A DNA stretch of 64,000 nucleotides from Algivirga pacifica (GCF_039543525.1 NZ_BAABJX010000029.1:62001-126000), one strand, 5' to 3'; shown: positions 26,033 to 35,848, counted from the stretch's first letter. Made by a program: numbers and translations. The notes: a model not told the origin generated them from the sequence alone.

Positions 26033-27367
26033 TTAGGTGTGGTGGTAGATACCTTCCTCCAACATTGGGTGATTCTGAGGAATCAAACCTGCTTTAGTAA
26101 GACCTTTGAAGATCACAAAAGCAAATGCTGCGAAGAATACCATACCCAAACCGATAGACATCAAGTTCAATGCGCCATCTTCTTTCATTACACCTGGAGT
26201 GATCATTAGGTAGAAATCGATCCAGTGACCTACGATGATCAATACAGCAACGATTTTCAGCATCATTGTTTTTCTCTTTGCGTCTCTTGTCATCAAGATG
26301 AAGAAAGGAAGCAAGAAGTTGAAGATCAACATTGTGAAGAACAATGGCTTATAGTTACCTGATCTTAGACGGTCTACGAAGTAGATAGTCTCCTCTGGAA
26401 TGTTGGCATAGTAGATCAATAGGAACTGTGCCAAGAATAGGTACGACCAGAAGATTGAGAAACCGAATACGAACTTACCCAAATCGTGCAAGTGGTTTTC
26501 GTTTACAATTCTCAAGTAACCCATCTCTTTCAAGATGATGGTGATCAAAGTGATTGCTGTAACTGCTGTTACCAACCAGCTTGATAGACAGTACCATCCG
26601 TATAGTGTAGAGAACCAGTGCGTGTCAATTGACATCAACCAGTCCCAAGAAGCGATAGACTCTGATACACCAAAGAAGATCAAGAAACCTACTGAGATTC
26701 TTTGTGCTCTTCTGAAGTGTTTTGTAGAACCTTTTACGCCATCCTCGTGTGTAGTCACTTTCTTCAACATGAAGAAGAATAGGTACCATACTGCGATGAA
26801 CGCTACCAATCTGAATAGGAAGAATGGTGTGTTCAAGAATGCTTTCTTACCGTTGATGATCGCATCAAACTCAGGGCTGTTTTTGTCAAACAGGTATTCG
26901 TGCGTCCAGTGGAAGATATCGTGGCTTCCTACTAGGAAAGTAACCAACAATACTGCACCACCGTAAGGCAGGAAGTTACCGAAAGTCAACATCACACGCT
27001 GAACTGGTACTGACCAACCTGCGTTTGCTGCGAACTGAATTGTGAAGAAGAAGAAGCCCAAAAGTGCTACTCCAGTGTAGAATACACCGTTCATCCACAA
27101 ACTTGTTTTCAACATTTTCAACCATGAAGCGGTTTCGTGGTGACCTGCATCTGCTCCGTGACCGTCAGCCGCAACTGAAGCCAGGTTAGAAGCAGCATCC
27201 ATTGCTGCGTGGTGCTCGTCATGACCACCACCCATCATCATGAACACAATCCCAAGAACAAAAGACACTAGTCCGATGCCTCCGATTGTGAATATTTTTT
27301 TCTTTAACGATGCAGAGAACTCAAATTTCTCCTGCACGTTATTGATATCAACATCTACGTGAGCCAT
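26033..27367 (-). CDS. actF: Alternative complex III, membrane subunit ActF
   Basis: 445 residues from ATG 27367 (MAHVDVDINNVQEKFEFSAS); a longer frame to 27460 would overlap actE and is unlikely. About ten hydrophobic helices make it an NrfD/PsrC-like quinol-interacting subunit, paralogous to ActC. His/Asp-rich loops (GGGHDEHHAAMD; HGADAGHHE) lie near the N-terminus. The complex oxidises menaquinol and passes electrons to cytochrome c or directly to an oxidase. It is the last gene of actABCDEF, 14 bp after actE, ended by a strong hairpin. The SCO1 and oxidase genes that often follow are absent here. Confidence 0.93.
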   Translation of the reverse strand: MAHVDVDINNVQEKFEFSASLKKKIFTIGGIGLVSFVLGIVFMMMGGGHDEHHAAMDAASNLASVAADGHGADAGHHETASWLKMLKTSLWMNGVFYTGVALLGFFFFTIQFAANAGWSVPVQRVMLTFGNFLPYGGAVLLVTFLVGSHDIFHWTHEYLFDKNSPEFDAIINGKKAFLNTPFFLFRLVAFIAVWYLFFFMLKKVTTHEDGVKGSTKHFRRAQRISVGFLIFFGVSESIASWDWLMSIDTHWFSTLYGWYCLSSWLVTAVTAITLITIILKEMGYLRIVNENHLHDLGKFVFGFSIFWSYLFLAQFLLIYYANIPEETIYFVDRLRSGNYKPLFFTMLIFNFLLPFFILMTRDAKRKTMMLKIVAVLIIVGHWIDFYLMITPGVMKEDGALNLMSIGLGMVFFAAFAFVIFKGLTKAGLIPQNHPMLEEGIYHHT

Positions 27368-27381
27368 TGTTTTCTGTATTA

Positions 27382-28050
27382 TTAGTTTCCTTGAAGTACT
27401 CTTACATATTTCACGATCTTCCAACGCTCTTCTGGGTTCACCTGTGAAGCGTGAGGCCACATGTTCCCTTGTCCGTGCGTAATGATATGGAAGATATGTC
27501 CGTCTGTTTTACCTTTCGTGCTCTTACCAGTAAGGTTAGCAATACCCATAAATGCTTCGGATACTTTACCTTTCCCTTTACCATCTGTACCGTGACAGTG
27601 TTGGCAATAGCTCTCATACAGACGCTTACCCTCAGCAACAACCGCTTTAGAGTCCTCCAAAGGATTCTCTACTGCCTGAGCAAGCTCAAGGTCTTCTGCC
27701 TTGATATCTTTGTAATATAGCAACGCCTGATCTGGAGCCGCATTCAAAGAACCTGTAACAGCTTTATAGTTCTGACGGGCAACAGTACCTTCTACTGGCT
27801 CCATCATGTTGATTACCTTTTTACCACCCTTTCTGCTATCCACAAATGGGTTGGTGTTGGTATAGTAATCATAAAGACTCTCGAAAAGACCTGTCGGTAC
27901 TTCCGACTCTGTCATTTGCGATAGTGGCTCGTAAGGGATTGAGTGATACATCTGTGGAGCATACTCCAACCCCGGATCGTTGCCCTCTGCACCACAAGCA
28001 GTCAAACCTGCTGCGGCTGCGATTCCCAAGATGATTTTATTGATACGCAT
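27382..28050 (-). CDS. actE: Alternative complex III, monoheme cytochrome c lipoprotein ActE
   Basis: 222 residues from ATG 28050 (MRINKIILGIAAAAGLTACG), which gives a lipoprotein signal; the longer frame to 28086 begins with GTG. One c-type haem site CQHCHG (about residue 150) sits in a cytochrome c fold, with a probable axial Met in the MWPHASQV region. ActE is the peripheral haem subunit that receives electrons from ActA/ActB. It lies 36 bp from actD and 14 bp before actF. Confidence 0.93.
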   Translation of the reverse strand: MRINKIILGIAAAAGLTACGAEGNDPGLEYAPQMYHSIPYEPLSQMTESEVPTGLFESLYDYYTNTNPFVDSRKGGKKVINMMEPVEGTVARQNYKAVTGSLNAAPDQALLYYKDIKAEDLELAQAVENPLEDSKAVVAEGKRLYESYCQHCHGTDGKGKGKVSEAFMGIANLTGKSTKGKTDGHIFHIITHGQGNMWPHASQVNPEERWKIVKYVRVLQGN

Positions 28051-28086
28051 TTTGCGAAAATTTTTAAATTCTAGATTCGATTCCAC

Positions 28087-28698
28087 TTAGCTAAGCTTAC
28101 GTGCAGAGTCCGTAACTCCGTTGGTGAATAGATCGATCAGATAATCCACAAAGTTTCCTTTGATTTCTTTATCTGTCAAATCTTTTCTCTTCACTTCTTC
28201 TGCTCCTAGCTCTGACAATAACGTTTGGATTTCCTCCTCGCTAATTTTGTTTTTCGCAAGGTCTACGGCCAATACGTGCTTATCGTCTGACTGTCTTCTA
28301 TCAAAAACTACTGGTACCTTGTGAGGTTTCAGGTCTTGTGATACGAAGAAAGTACCTGCCATACCGAATGCTGACAATAGTACCGTCAATTCGAATGTAA
28401 TTGGCACAAAGTCAGGAATCGCGATGAAAGACTTACCGCCAATGATCATTGGCCAGTCGATCCCCATGATCCAAGTTTGCAAAGCGATTGCCAAGGTAGT
28501 ACCCAACGCACCAAATCCAAATGCGGCTCTTGGCATCCATGATCTCTTGTACCCTAGTGCATCTTCCAGGAAGTGCACTGGGTAAGGAGTAAATACCTCA
28601 TGGATTTTCACACCTTTTGCTCTAAGAGTTTTTACCGCTTTCAGCAACAAGTTGTGGTTGCCGAAAATACCTAGTGTATAGTGTCTATTCTTTTCCAT
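28087..28698 (-). CDS. actD: Alternative complex III, subunit ActD (DUF3341)
   Basis: 203 residues. An N-terminal soluble domain (YTLGIFGNHNLLLKAVKTLR...GVKIHEVFTPYPVH) is followed by two membrane helices (about 55-80 and 100-122), with a C-terminal cytoplasmic/periplasmic tail containing SEEEIQTLLSELGAEEV. This is the DUF3341 layout typical of ActD. It carries no cofactor motif and helps hold the complex together. It is 22 bp after actC. Confidence 0.93.
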   Translation of the reverse strand: MEKNRHYTLGIFGNHNLLLKAVKTLRAKGVKIHEVFTPYPVHFLEDALGYKRSWMPRAAFGFGALGTTLAIALQTWIMGIDWPMIIGGKSFIAIPDFVPITFELTVLLSAFGMAGTFFVSQDLKPHKVPVVFDRRQSDDKHVLAVDLAKNKISEEEIQTLLSELGAEEVKRKDLTDKEIKGNFVDYLIDLFTNGVTDSARKLS

Positions 28699-28720
28699 GT
28701 TTCTTTCCTATGCTTCTTGA

Positions 28721-30178
28721 TTAAAAGATTGAAGGGGCAGCTGCTTCTACTACTTCTTCTTGTGATGTGCGGTGCTCCGCAGGAACATCCTCATCAGAAA
28801 TCGTTCTTCTTCCTCTGTATACTTTAGAGTCAGAGTCAGCCAAAATCGATTTTACCTCGGCCATGTTGACTACTGGGAAGAACTTCGAGAATAGTAGGAA
28901 CAATGTGAAGAATAAACCGAACGTAAATACGTATGTCATCACGTCGTGAATCGTTGGGTGGAAGTACAACCAGCTTGACGGAAGGAAGTCTCTATGTAGA
29001 GACGTTACGATAATTACGAAACGCTCGAACCACATACCGATGTTTACCACGATAGACAAAGCAAACGTGATGTAAAGGTTTGTTCTGATTTTCTTGAAGT
29101 AGAACAACTGTGGAGAGATTACGTTACAGCCCATCATTGACCAGTATGCCCACCAGTACTGACCAGTCATACGGTTAACGAATGCGTACTGCTCGTACTC
29201 AACACCTGAGTACCATGCGATAAAAAACTCAGTAATATAAGCGATACCTACGATAGAACCTGTTACCGTGATAATGATGTTCATCATCTCGATATGCTCC
29301 ATAGTGATATAGTCTTCTAGTTTGTAAAGCTTTCTCGTGATTAGCATTAGTGTCAATACCATTGCGAAACCAGAGAAGATCGCACCTGCTACGAAGTAAG
29401 GAGGGAAGATAGTCGTGTGCCATCCTGGGATTACTGAAGTAGCAAAGTCAAAAGATACGATGGTGTGTACTGAAAGTACTAGTGGTGTCGAAAGACCTGC
29501 AAGAATCAAAGAAACTGATTCGTAGTGCATCCAAGTTTTCGCTGAACCGTTGAAGCCCATAGAAAGTGCACCGTAGATCAATCTTGATACTGGTGATACT
29601 GCTCTGTCACGAATGGTAGCAAAGTCAGGAATCAAACCAATGAACCAGAACACCAAAGATACTGAGAAGTATGTCGAGATCGCGAATACGTCCCAAAGTA
29701 GTGGTGAGTTGAAGTTCACCCAAAGCGAACCAAATGCGTTAGGCAAAGGAAGTGCCCAATACATACCTACCCATGGACGACCCATGTGAATTACTGGCCA
29801 TAGCAAGGCACAAATAACGGCAAAGATTGTCATTGCCTCCGCTGCACGGTTAATTGACGTTCTCCATTTCTGACGGAACAACAACAATACCGCTGAGATC
29901 AACGTACCGGCGTGACCGATACCTACCCACCATACGAAGTTGGTGATATCCCAAGCCCACTGAACGGACTTGTTAAGACCCCACTTACCGATACCATACC
30001 AAAGCATCTCGCCCATAAAGTATCCTCCGGTAAACAATAGTACTAGTGCGATGGCCATACCACCTAACCAGCGTACGTTAGGAGCTGCCTCTACCGGACG
30101 GCAAACATCCTCTGTGATATCTTTGTACGTCTTCCCACCGGTTACCAGTGGTTCACGAACTTTTGATACGATTTCCAT
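28721..30178 (-). CDS. actC: Alternative complex III, membrane subunit ActC (NrfD/PsrC)
   Basis: 485 residues with about ten membrane helices. The NrfD/PsrC-like core holds the quinol site; characteristic segments are WWVGIGHAGTLISAVLLLF, RAAEAMTIFAVICALLWPVIH and FHPTIHDVMTYV. It is the main menaquinol-oxidising subunit and the docking partner of ActB. The C-terminus is a charged cytoplasmic tail. It sits 88 bp after actB in the operon and 22 bp before actD. Confidence 0.95.
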   Translation of the reverse strand: MEIVSKVREPLVTGGKTYKDITEDVCRPVEAAPNVRWLGGMAIALVLLFTGGYFMGEMLWYGIGKWGLNKSVQWAWDITNFVWWVGIGHAGTLISAVLLLFRQKWRTSINRAAEAMTIFAVICALLWPVIHMGRPWVGMYWALPLPNAFGSLWVNFNSPLLWDVFAISTYFSVSLVFWFIGLIPDFATIRDRAVSPVSRLIYGALSMGFNGSAKTWMHYESVSLILAGLSTPLVLSVHTIVSFDFATSVIPGWHTTIFPPYFVAGAIFSGFAMVLTLMLITRKLYKLEDYITMEHIEMMNIIITVTGSIVGIAYITEFFIAWYSGVEYEQYAFVNRMTGQYWWAYWSMMGCNVISPQLFYFKKIRTNLYITFALSIVVNIGMWFERFVIIVTSLHRDFLPSSWLYFHPTIHDVMTYVFTFGLFFTLFLLFSKFFPVVNMAEVKSILADSDSKVYRGRRTISDEDVPAEHRTSQEEVVEAAAPSIF

Positions 30179-30266
30179 ATCTATTATTTAAAATTATTAT
30201 GCTTAGACCATTAACCTTAACAGGAATGTCTGGTCAGGGGGCCTGACCAGATCATCCATGTATCAA

Positions 30267-33200
30267 TTATGCATTGTGACTGTCTTTGTTTCTGACTTTA
30301 GCCGTATACCAAACGTTTGGTCTCGTGTTGATTTCGTCCAATACGTTGTATGCTCTTTCTTCCAACTCACTCTCCACCAGTTTTCTGATTTTTGAGTTAG
30401 GATCGTTGAAGTCACCGAAAGTGATCGCATTTGAAGGACAAGCTGATGCACAAGCTGTTGTTGCATCTCCATCCTGCATTGGACGACCTTCTTTCTTCGC
30501 TTCCAATTTACCTGCCTGGATTCTCTGAACACACATTGAACATTTCTCCATCACACCACGAGAACGTACTGTAACGTCAGGGTTCAATACCATCTTACCC
30601 AAATCATTGTTCAAGTGGTAATCGAACTCATCGTTGTTGTGGTACTTGAACCAGTTGAAACGACGTACTTTGTAAGGACAGTTGTTTGCACAGTACTTCG
30701 TACCGATACATCTGTTGTAAGTCATCTGGTTAAGTCCCTCAGAAGAGTGAGTAGTTGCTGCTACTGGACATACCGTCTCACATGGAGCGTTATTACAGTG
30801 CTGACACATCATCGGCTGGAATACAACCTCTGGGTTCTCCACTGCTTTCTCCATTTTCTTGTAGTCGTCAGGCATTGCTACCTCAACTTCCTCGTGCGCA
30901 TAGTAACGGTCGATACGCATCCAGTGCATTTCACGACGCTTGATCACCTCTTCCTTACCTACGATAGGAACGTTGTTCTCAATATGACATGAAACCACAC
31001 AAGCCGCACAACCTGTACAGCTGTTCAGGTCGATTGCAAGACCCCAGTGGTGTCCGTTGTAATCGTGCGTATCCGCCTCGTATCCTAGACGATCGAACCA
31101 AAGTGCGTTTTCGCTCTTATCGCGATCCTGCTTAGCGTAACCGTCGTTTTGGATATCCCATGCAGAAACGTTCTCAGGCTTCACTTTTCCTTCCAAAGAA
31201 GTAATCATTACCTGGTAACGAGCCGCTGCTGGGTTTTTCTTATATTCTCCAAGTGTAGTCTCCTGGATGATAGACTCACGACCCATGATCGTTTCGTGTG
31301 TCTGTGTTTGTGCCAATTGACCTTGCTCTCCTGTCGCCTCAACAGTTACTCCTGCTGTTACGTTGAAGTTCAAATGACCAGTTGTAGCAGGAACCAAAGT
31401 GAATGCATTGAAACCAGCAGCCTGAACTGCTACTTTACCAGCTTCCTCACCTCTACCGTAACCTGTAGGGATTGCTACTACACCTCTTGGCAAACCTGGC
31501 TGAAGTACGATAGGCATCTTTACTTCCTGACCAGCTACTGTTACCTTCACCACACCTTTGTTTACCTCGAATTCCTCATCTACTGCCAACTCCTTAGCAT
31601 CTGCCGGGTTGATCGCGATGTAGTTACCCCAAGTTACACGAGTGATTGGATCTGGTGTTTCCTGTAGCATTGGGTTGTTGGCTTGTGTACCAGCTCCCAT
31701 TACTACTGGAGTATAAATTGCTAGCTCAAATCCTTTTGTAGGCTTGTAAGCTGCTTTGATAGCGTTTCCTGCCGCTGCTACGTCTGCTGTTGCGCTGTAG
31801 CTTACAGAAGTGCTTGCTGCTTCGTGCGCTGACACATAGTCTGCAGTAGTTTCTACCACACCATTGTGCAATGCTCTTACCCAGAACTTCTCGAAAGAAG
31901 ACTCCTCTGATCCTGCGATCGCATAAAGCTTATTCCAGTTCGCTTTCAATACTTCCTCATACTCACGCTCATCCTCAGCCCAAACAAGGAATGATTCCTG
32001 TGCCTGACGTGTAGCGAAGATGGTAGAGATTGTAGGCTGACCCAATGAGAAGAATCCTTTCTTAGGCTCTGCATCGTTCCATGCCTCTAGGAAGTGGCTG
32101 TCTGGTGCATTGTAGATACAAAGAGAAGCTGTCTCATTCAATCTGTCTGCTGTTGAAACAGATAGTTTCACTTTCTTGATACCCGCTGCAATCTCAGCAC
32201 CTCTTGGGTGATCGTAAACAGGGTTAGCGTTATAGAAGATTACAGCATCGTACTTACCTGCTTTCAGGTCAGTAACGAATTCGTTCATCTTCTTGTCATC
32301 TCCTTGCTTCTGGAATGATGGACGCTCTAAGTCGATTGTCTTACCGTAGTTCTCCAACAATTGGTTCGTTGCATTCACCAGTGTCTGAACTGCTACGTTA
32401 TTGATTCCTGAAACAACGATAGAAGCTCCTTTTGCTGCCAATAGCGATTTAGCTGCTTTAGCAATTGCCTCATTTTTGTAAGAAGTAGCTACTGTAGCTG
32501 CACCTGTTGCTTTTGCAATCTCATTGTAAAGTGCTGCTACTGCCAATCCTTCCTCAGATGGTTTAACAGGAGTTCTGTAGTCTGCTTGTGCACCAGTGAT
32601 TGAAAGCATTGATTCAAACACGTGCAACTGAGACATATCTTTCTTTTGAGGGCCTACTTTTCTTGTTTCCATGAAGTTCGCTGTGAACTCTTCAGGAGAC
32701 AACCAAGTACCCAAGAAGTCAGCACCAAATGATACTACTGACTCTACTTTAGAGAAGTCGTAGCTTGGTACTACTGCTGCGCCAAACTGCTGCTTGTTCG
32801 CCTCAACCAACGCAGAAAGCGTTACTTGATCGTACTGTACCAGCTCAGCATTATATTTTGAAGTAAAACCGTCAAGGACAGTTTTAGTAGATGGAGAAAC
32901 AATTGAATTAGAAACAACTGCTACTTTAGAAGCTCCCTTAAGACCTGCTGTTACTTCAGCATCCAATTTGTCCCAAGCGATCTCTTTTCCACTTTTCGTT
33001 GCGTTTTTCGCTTTTTCATTGTCATACAATGCCATTACAGAAGCCGCTGCTCTTGCAGACATACCTCCTTTAGTCATTGTAGAGAAGGTGTTACCCTCGA
33101 TGAAGATCGGACGACCCTCACGAGTTTTCACTACAACTGGCACGTAATCTGATCCGTCGATATAAGTAGAAGCGTAATAGTTCGCTACTCCTGGATCAAC

Positions 33201-33455
33201 TTCTTCAGGTTTGTTTAGGTAAGGGATTGCCTTTTTTACTGGCGCCTCACAAGCTGCTAGTGTCACTGCTGCTACTGAGAATCCCATCACTTTAAGGAAG
33301 TCTCTACGAGTACCTTCCCCTTCCATCGCATCAGAGTTGTCGCCGTAAGCATCCTTGATAGGAAGATCTTCTGCGAACTCTTTATCTGCATGCTTCACAA
33401 AGTCAGGGTCATTTGTCAGTTGCTCAAAGCCCTTCCAATATGTCTTCTTACTCAT
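30267..33455 (-). CDS. actB: Alternative complex III, large Fe-S subunit ActB
   Basis: 1062 residues. A Tat-like signal lies at about 49-70 (TRRDFLKVMGFSVAAVTLAAC), ending in a possible lipobox. Residues up to about 750 are the molybdopterin-oxidoreductase-like domain, which in ActB has lost the Mo cofactor. The C-terminal ferredoxin-like domain (about 800-1040) shows Cys clusters CTGCAACVVSC, CQHCNNAPCETVCP, CIGTKYCANNCP, CSMC and CASACP, for several Fe-S centres. It carries electrons from the quinol subunits to the haem subunits. It is 58 bp after actA. Confidence 0.95.
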   Translation of the reverse strand: MSKKTYWKGFEQLTNDPDFVKHADKEFAEDLPIKDAYGDNSDAMEGEGTRRDFLKVMGFSVAAVTLAACEAPVKKAIPYLNKPEEVDPGVANYYASTYIDGSDYVPVVVKTREGRPIFIEGNTFSTMTKGGMSARAAASVMALYDNEKAKNATKSGKEIAWDKLDAEVTAGLKGASKVAVVSNSIVSPSTKTVLDGFTSKYNAELVQYDQVTLSALVEANKQQFGAAVVPSYDFSKVESVVSFGADFLGTWLSPEEFTANFMETRKVGPQKKDMSQLHVFESMLSITGAQADYRTPVKPSEEGLAVAALYNEIAKATGAATVATSYKNEAIAKAAKSLLAAKGASIVVSGINNVAVQTLVNATNQLLENYGKTIDLERPSFQKQGDDKKMNEFVTDLKAGKYDAVIFYNANPVYDHPRGAEIAAGIKKVKLSVSTADRLNETASLCIYNAPDSHFLEAWNDAEPKKGFFSLGQPTISTIFATRQAQESFLVWAEDEREYEEVLKANWNKLYAIAGSEESSFEKFWVRALHNGVVETTADYVSAHEAASTSVSYSATADVAAAGNAIKAAYKPTKGFELAIYTPVVMGAGTQANNPMLQETPDPITRVTWGNYIAINPADAKELAVDEEFEVNKGVVKVTVAGQEVKMPIVLQPGLPRGVVAIPTGYGRGEEAGKVAVQAAGFNAFTLVPATTGHLNFNVTAGVTVEATGEQGQLAQTQTHETIMGRESIIQETTLGEYKKNPAAARYQVMITSLEGKVKPENVSAWDIQNDGYAKQDRDKSENALWFDRLGYEADTHDYNGHHWGLAIDLNSCTGCAACVVSCHIENNVPIVGKEEVIKRREMHWMRIDRYYAHEEVEVAMPDDYKKMEKAVENPEVVFQPMMCQHCNNAPCETVCPVAATTHSSEGLNQMTYNRCIGTKYCANNCPYKVRRFNWFKYHNNDEFDYHLNNDLGKMVLNPDVTVRSRGVMEKCSMCVQRIQAGKLEAKKEGRPMQDGDATTACASACPSNAITFGDFNDPNSKIRKLVESELEERAYNVLDEINTRPNVWYTAKVRNKDSHNA

Positions 33456-33513
33456 TATATTTCCAGTTAACTTGAAATCTTATAAAAAACTATTCACTTG
33501 AAACGGGATGTGA

Positions 33514-34755
33514 TTAGTAGTGACATTTCGCACACTCCAAACCTCCGATATCCTCTACTTTCATCGGTGCTTTTGTGTTCGAATTGTGTAGCTCAACGAT
33601 TCTATCGTAATAAGCATTACCTTTTGCATTCACATCAGTCTGTCTGTGACAGTCGATACACCATCCCATGGTCAACATTGAGTGCTGTTGCACCACTTCC
33701 ATCTCCTTGATATCGCCGTGACAAGTTTCACACTCCACGCCACCAACTTTCACGTGCTGTGAGTGGTTGAAGTAAGAAAGGTCAGGAAGGTTGTGGATTC
33801 TCACCCACTGGATCGGCTGATCATTCTCGATCGCAGCATAGATTTTTTGGATCTCTTCAGAATCTGTTCTAACCTGGCTGTGACAGTTCATACAGATATT
33901 TGCTGAAGGGATGTTAGCGTTTTTAGATTTCTCTACACCCGTGTGACAGTACTGACAATCGATCTCGTAGTACCCTGCGTGTAGTTTGTGAGAGAACTTG
34001 ATTGGTTGATCAGGAGCATATCCCTGCTGAACACCAATACCCATTACGCCATCCAACAATGCTTTTGCTACAAGGATAACGAATACAAAAGAAACAAAAC
34101 CGATAAAGGCCTGGCTCTTCAATACTGCTCCAAGGTCAAAACGCTGGTTTACGTAATCTGCATCCTCTGCTGTCAATCCTTTTTGTTGCTTAAGGTAGTT
34201 AGAAAGTACAGAAGCCAAAGCTACCAATACTACCAACACGATCACCAACAATACTACCAATACACCGATGACAACCAATAGAAGGTTAGAATCAACACCT
34301 GCAGCTGCTGGAGCTGAACCTGCTGTTTCTGTTGCTTCCGCTGTTTTTGCTACCGGAGGATTTTCTGTAGAGTGCTTCACGTAAGCTAGCACTTGTACAA
34401 TCTCATCGTTACTTAGCTGCTGAGCAGGCATCACTGTAGGCGCCCATTTCTCGAAAAGTGCAACTGCGTAAGCATCTCCACTATCCTTCACCTTCGAAGG
34501 ATTCTTGATAAAGTTTTGCAACCACTTTACGTCTCTTCTCTCGTACACATTCTTCAGCGCTGGGCCGATCATATCCTGATGTACATTATGACAAGACGCA
34601 CAGTTGCCATCAAATAACTCCTGACCCGCTGCAACGGATGCCTCATCCGCCGGAATTCCCGCCGCTTCCTGTGCAAAAGCACTTGAAGAGAAGAGAAGTC
34701 CCATCACGATCATCAGAGCATAACGTAACCTTGTAACACTTCTGCCGATACTCAT
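33514..34755 (-). CDS. actA: Alternative complex III, multihaem cytochrome ActA (six CxxCH)
   Basis: 413 residues. The signal peptide ends near SSAFAQEA. An N-terminal monohaem cytochrome c domain (CASCHN, about residues 50-135) is followed by an Ala-rich linker, one strong helix (about 158-185) and a second (about 217-240), then five haem sites: CQYCH, CMNCH, CETCH, CIDCH and CAKCH at the end. ActA is described as pentahaem, so the extra N-terminal domain makes this a six-haem form. It starts the operon behind a good promoter at 34821-34851. Confidence 0.93.
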   Translation of the reverse strand: MSIGRSVTRLRYALMIVMGLLFSSSAFAQEAAGIPADEASVAAGQELFDGNCASCHNVHQDMIGPALKNVYERRDVKWLQNFIKNPSKVKDSGDAYAVALFEKWAPTVMPAQQLSNDEIVQVLAYVKHSTENPPVAKTAEATETAGSAPAAAGVDSNLLLVVIGVLVVLLVIVLVVLVALASVLSNYLKQQKGLTAEDADYVNQRFDLGAVLKSQAFIGFVSFVFVILVAKALLDGVMGIGVQQGYAPDQPIKFSHKLHAGYYEIDCQYCHTGVEKSKNANIPSANICMNCHSQVRTDSEEIQKIYAAIENDQPIQWVRIHNLPDLSYFNHSQHVKVGGVECETCHGDIKEMEVVQQHSMLTMGWCIDCHRQTDVNAKGNAYYDRIVELHNSNTKAPMKVEDIGGLECAKCHY

Positions 34756-34820
34756 ACTTTAAAAGGGGTTTATAAAACTTATTAGTTTAGTTTCGTTTAC
34801 ACTTTAAACCATTCATCGCG

Positions 34821-34851
34821 CAAATCTAACACTGACTTAGTATTATTCAAA
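34821..34851 (-). promoter_or_regulatory. Bacteroidota-type promoter of the act operon
   Basis: Read on the minus strand: TTTG (34848-34851), 19-bp spacer, TAGATTTG (34821-34828), then CGCGATG. This fits the -33/-7 consensus of primary-sigma promoters in this phylum and is 66 bp from the actA start codon. Confidence 0.7.
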
Positions 34852-35146
34852 CATTTACGTTGTACAATACAGTGATCCCTATTTAGAAAAAGTCAAAAGA
34901 ATGACTTTCATCATACTTATAAAAAGCTGATTATCAGTTTTTTATAAAAAAATAGTGACTTTTATTCCTTATTTAGATCTACTCTAAATTATAGACTAAC
35001 TGTTAATAAGAGATGTTTTTACACTTGTAATAAAATTCCAAGAAAAAACGTGAAAAAATTAAGATCCCTTAAATAACACCTTACTGATAGCTCCCAAGAT
35101 AGGGGAAACAGGAGCAACGATAATCCTCACAAAATGAAGGGCATAT

Positions 35147-35203
35147 AAAAAAAGCTCAGAAATACGTTCTGTTGGAAAACGTATCCCTGAGCATCTTTTT
35201 TTA
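35147..35203 (-). terminator. Terminator of the tRNA-Cys array
   Basis: Stem GCTCAG plus ATACGTT against AACGTAT plus CTGAGC, with a short mismatch and an 8-base loop. There are long T/A runs on both sides. On the minus strand it follows the four tRNA genes. The DNA from here to actA (34852-35146) has no gene. Confidence 0.75.
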
Positions 35204-35290
35204 ATTTTCAATGATTAATTTTCAATTTTCAAGAATAATACTTCTCCTAAGAGATGAATAATTGATAATTCTTCATTAAAAATTAAAGAG

Positions 35291-35361
35291 AGGTGCCAAG
35301 CGGATTCGAACCGCTGTACTCGGTTTTGCAGACCGATGCCTAGCCGCTCGGCCATGGCACC
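35291..35361 (-). tRNA. tRNA-Cys (GCA), copy A1
   Basis: 71 nt. Acceptor stem GGTGCCA / TGGCACC with discriminator T, anticodon loop CTGCAAA (GCA), and T-loop TTCGAATC. CCA is not encoded. It is identical to the copy at 35613-35683 and is the last of four on the minus strand. Confidence 0.97.
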
Positions 35362-35447
35362 TTTTTTAGTGAGGAGTTTGGAGTGATGAGTTTTTAATAA
35401 GAATAGTAAACTCATCACTCTTAACTTTTCACTGATAACTGTTGTAG

Positions 35448-35518
35448 AGGTGCCGAGCGGATTCGAACCGCTGTACTCGGTTTTGCAGACCGATGCCTAG
35501 CCACTCGGCCACGGCACC
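35448..35518 (-). tRNA. tRNA-Cys (GCA), copy B1
   Basis: 71 nt. It differs from the A type at three bases: one in the D-loop (GAGTGGC) and two that form the last acceptor pair (A-T becomes G-C), a compensated change. It is identical to 35778-35848. Confidence 0.97.
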
Positions 35519-35612
35519 CTATTCAGTGTACAATTTTCAATGATGAGTTATGAATTGTTTAATAAGAATAATAAACTCATCACTTCTAACTTTTCACTGA
35601 TAACTGTTGTAG

Positions 35613-35683
35613 AGGTGCCAAGCGGATTCGAACCGCTGTACTCGGTTTTGCAGACCGATGCCTAGCCGCTCGGCCATGGCACC
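35613..35683 (-). tRNA. tRNA-Cys (GCA), copy A2
   Basis: Identical in sequence to copy A1. The spacer to B1 holds an AACTCATC dyad related to the other two spacers, consistent with duplication of a tRNA-plus-spacer unit. Confidence 0.97.
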
Positions 35684-35777
35684 CTATTCAGTGTACAGTT
35701 TTCAATGATGAGTTATGAATTGTTTAATAAGAATAATAAACTCATCACTCTTAACTTTTCACTGATAACTGTTGTAG

Positions 35778-35848
35778 AGGTGCCGAGCGGATTCGAACCG
35801 CTGTACTCGGTTTTGCAGACCGATGCCTAGCCACTCGGCCACGGCACC
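35778..35848 (-). tRNA. tRNA-Cys (GCA), copy B2
   Basis: Identical in sequence to copy B1. It is the first of the array in the direction of transcription. The order is B-A-B-A. Confidence 0.97.

Noticed and set aside
26033..34755. Polysulfide reductase or other molybdoenzyme operon
   Set aside because: NrfD-like and molybdopterin-like subunits are present, but the order with DUF3341, a monohaem lipoprotein and a multihaem protein is that of alternative complex III.
35215..35418. 67-codon minus frame
   Set aside because: It runs through a tRNA-Cys gene and heptamer repeats; not a protein gene.
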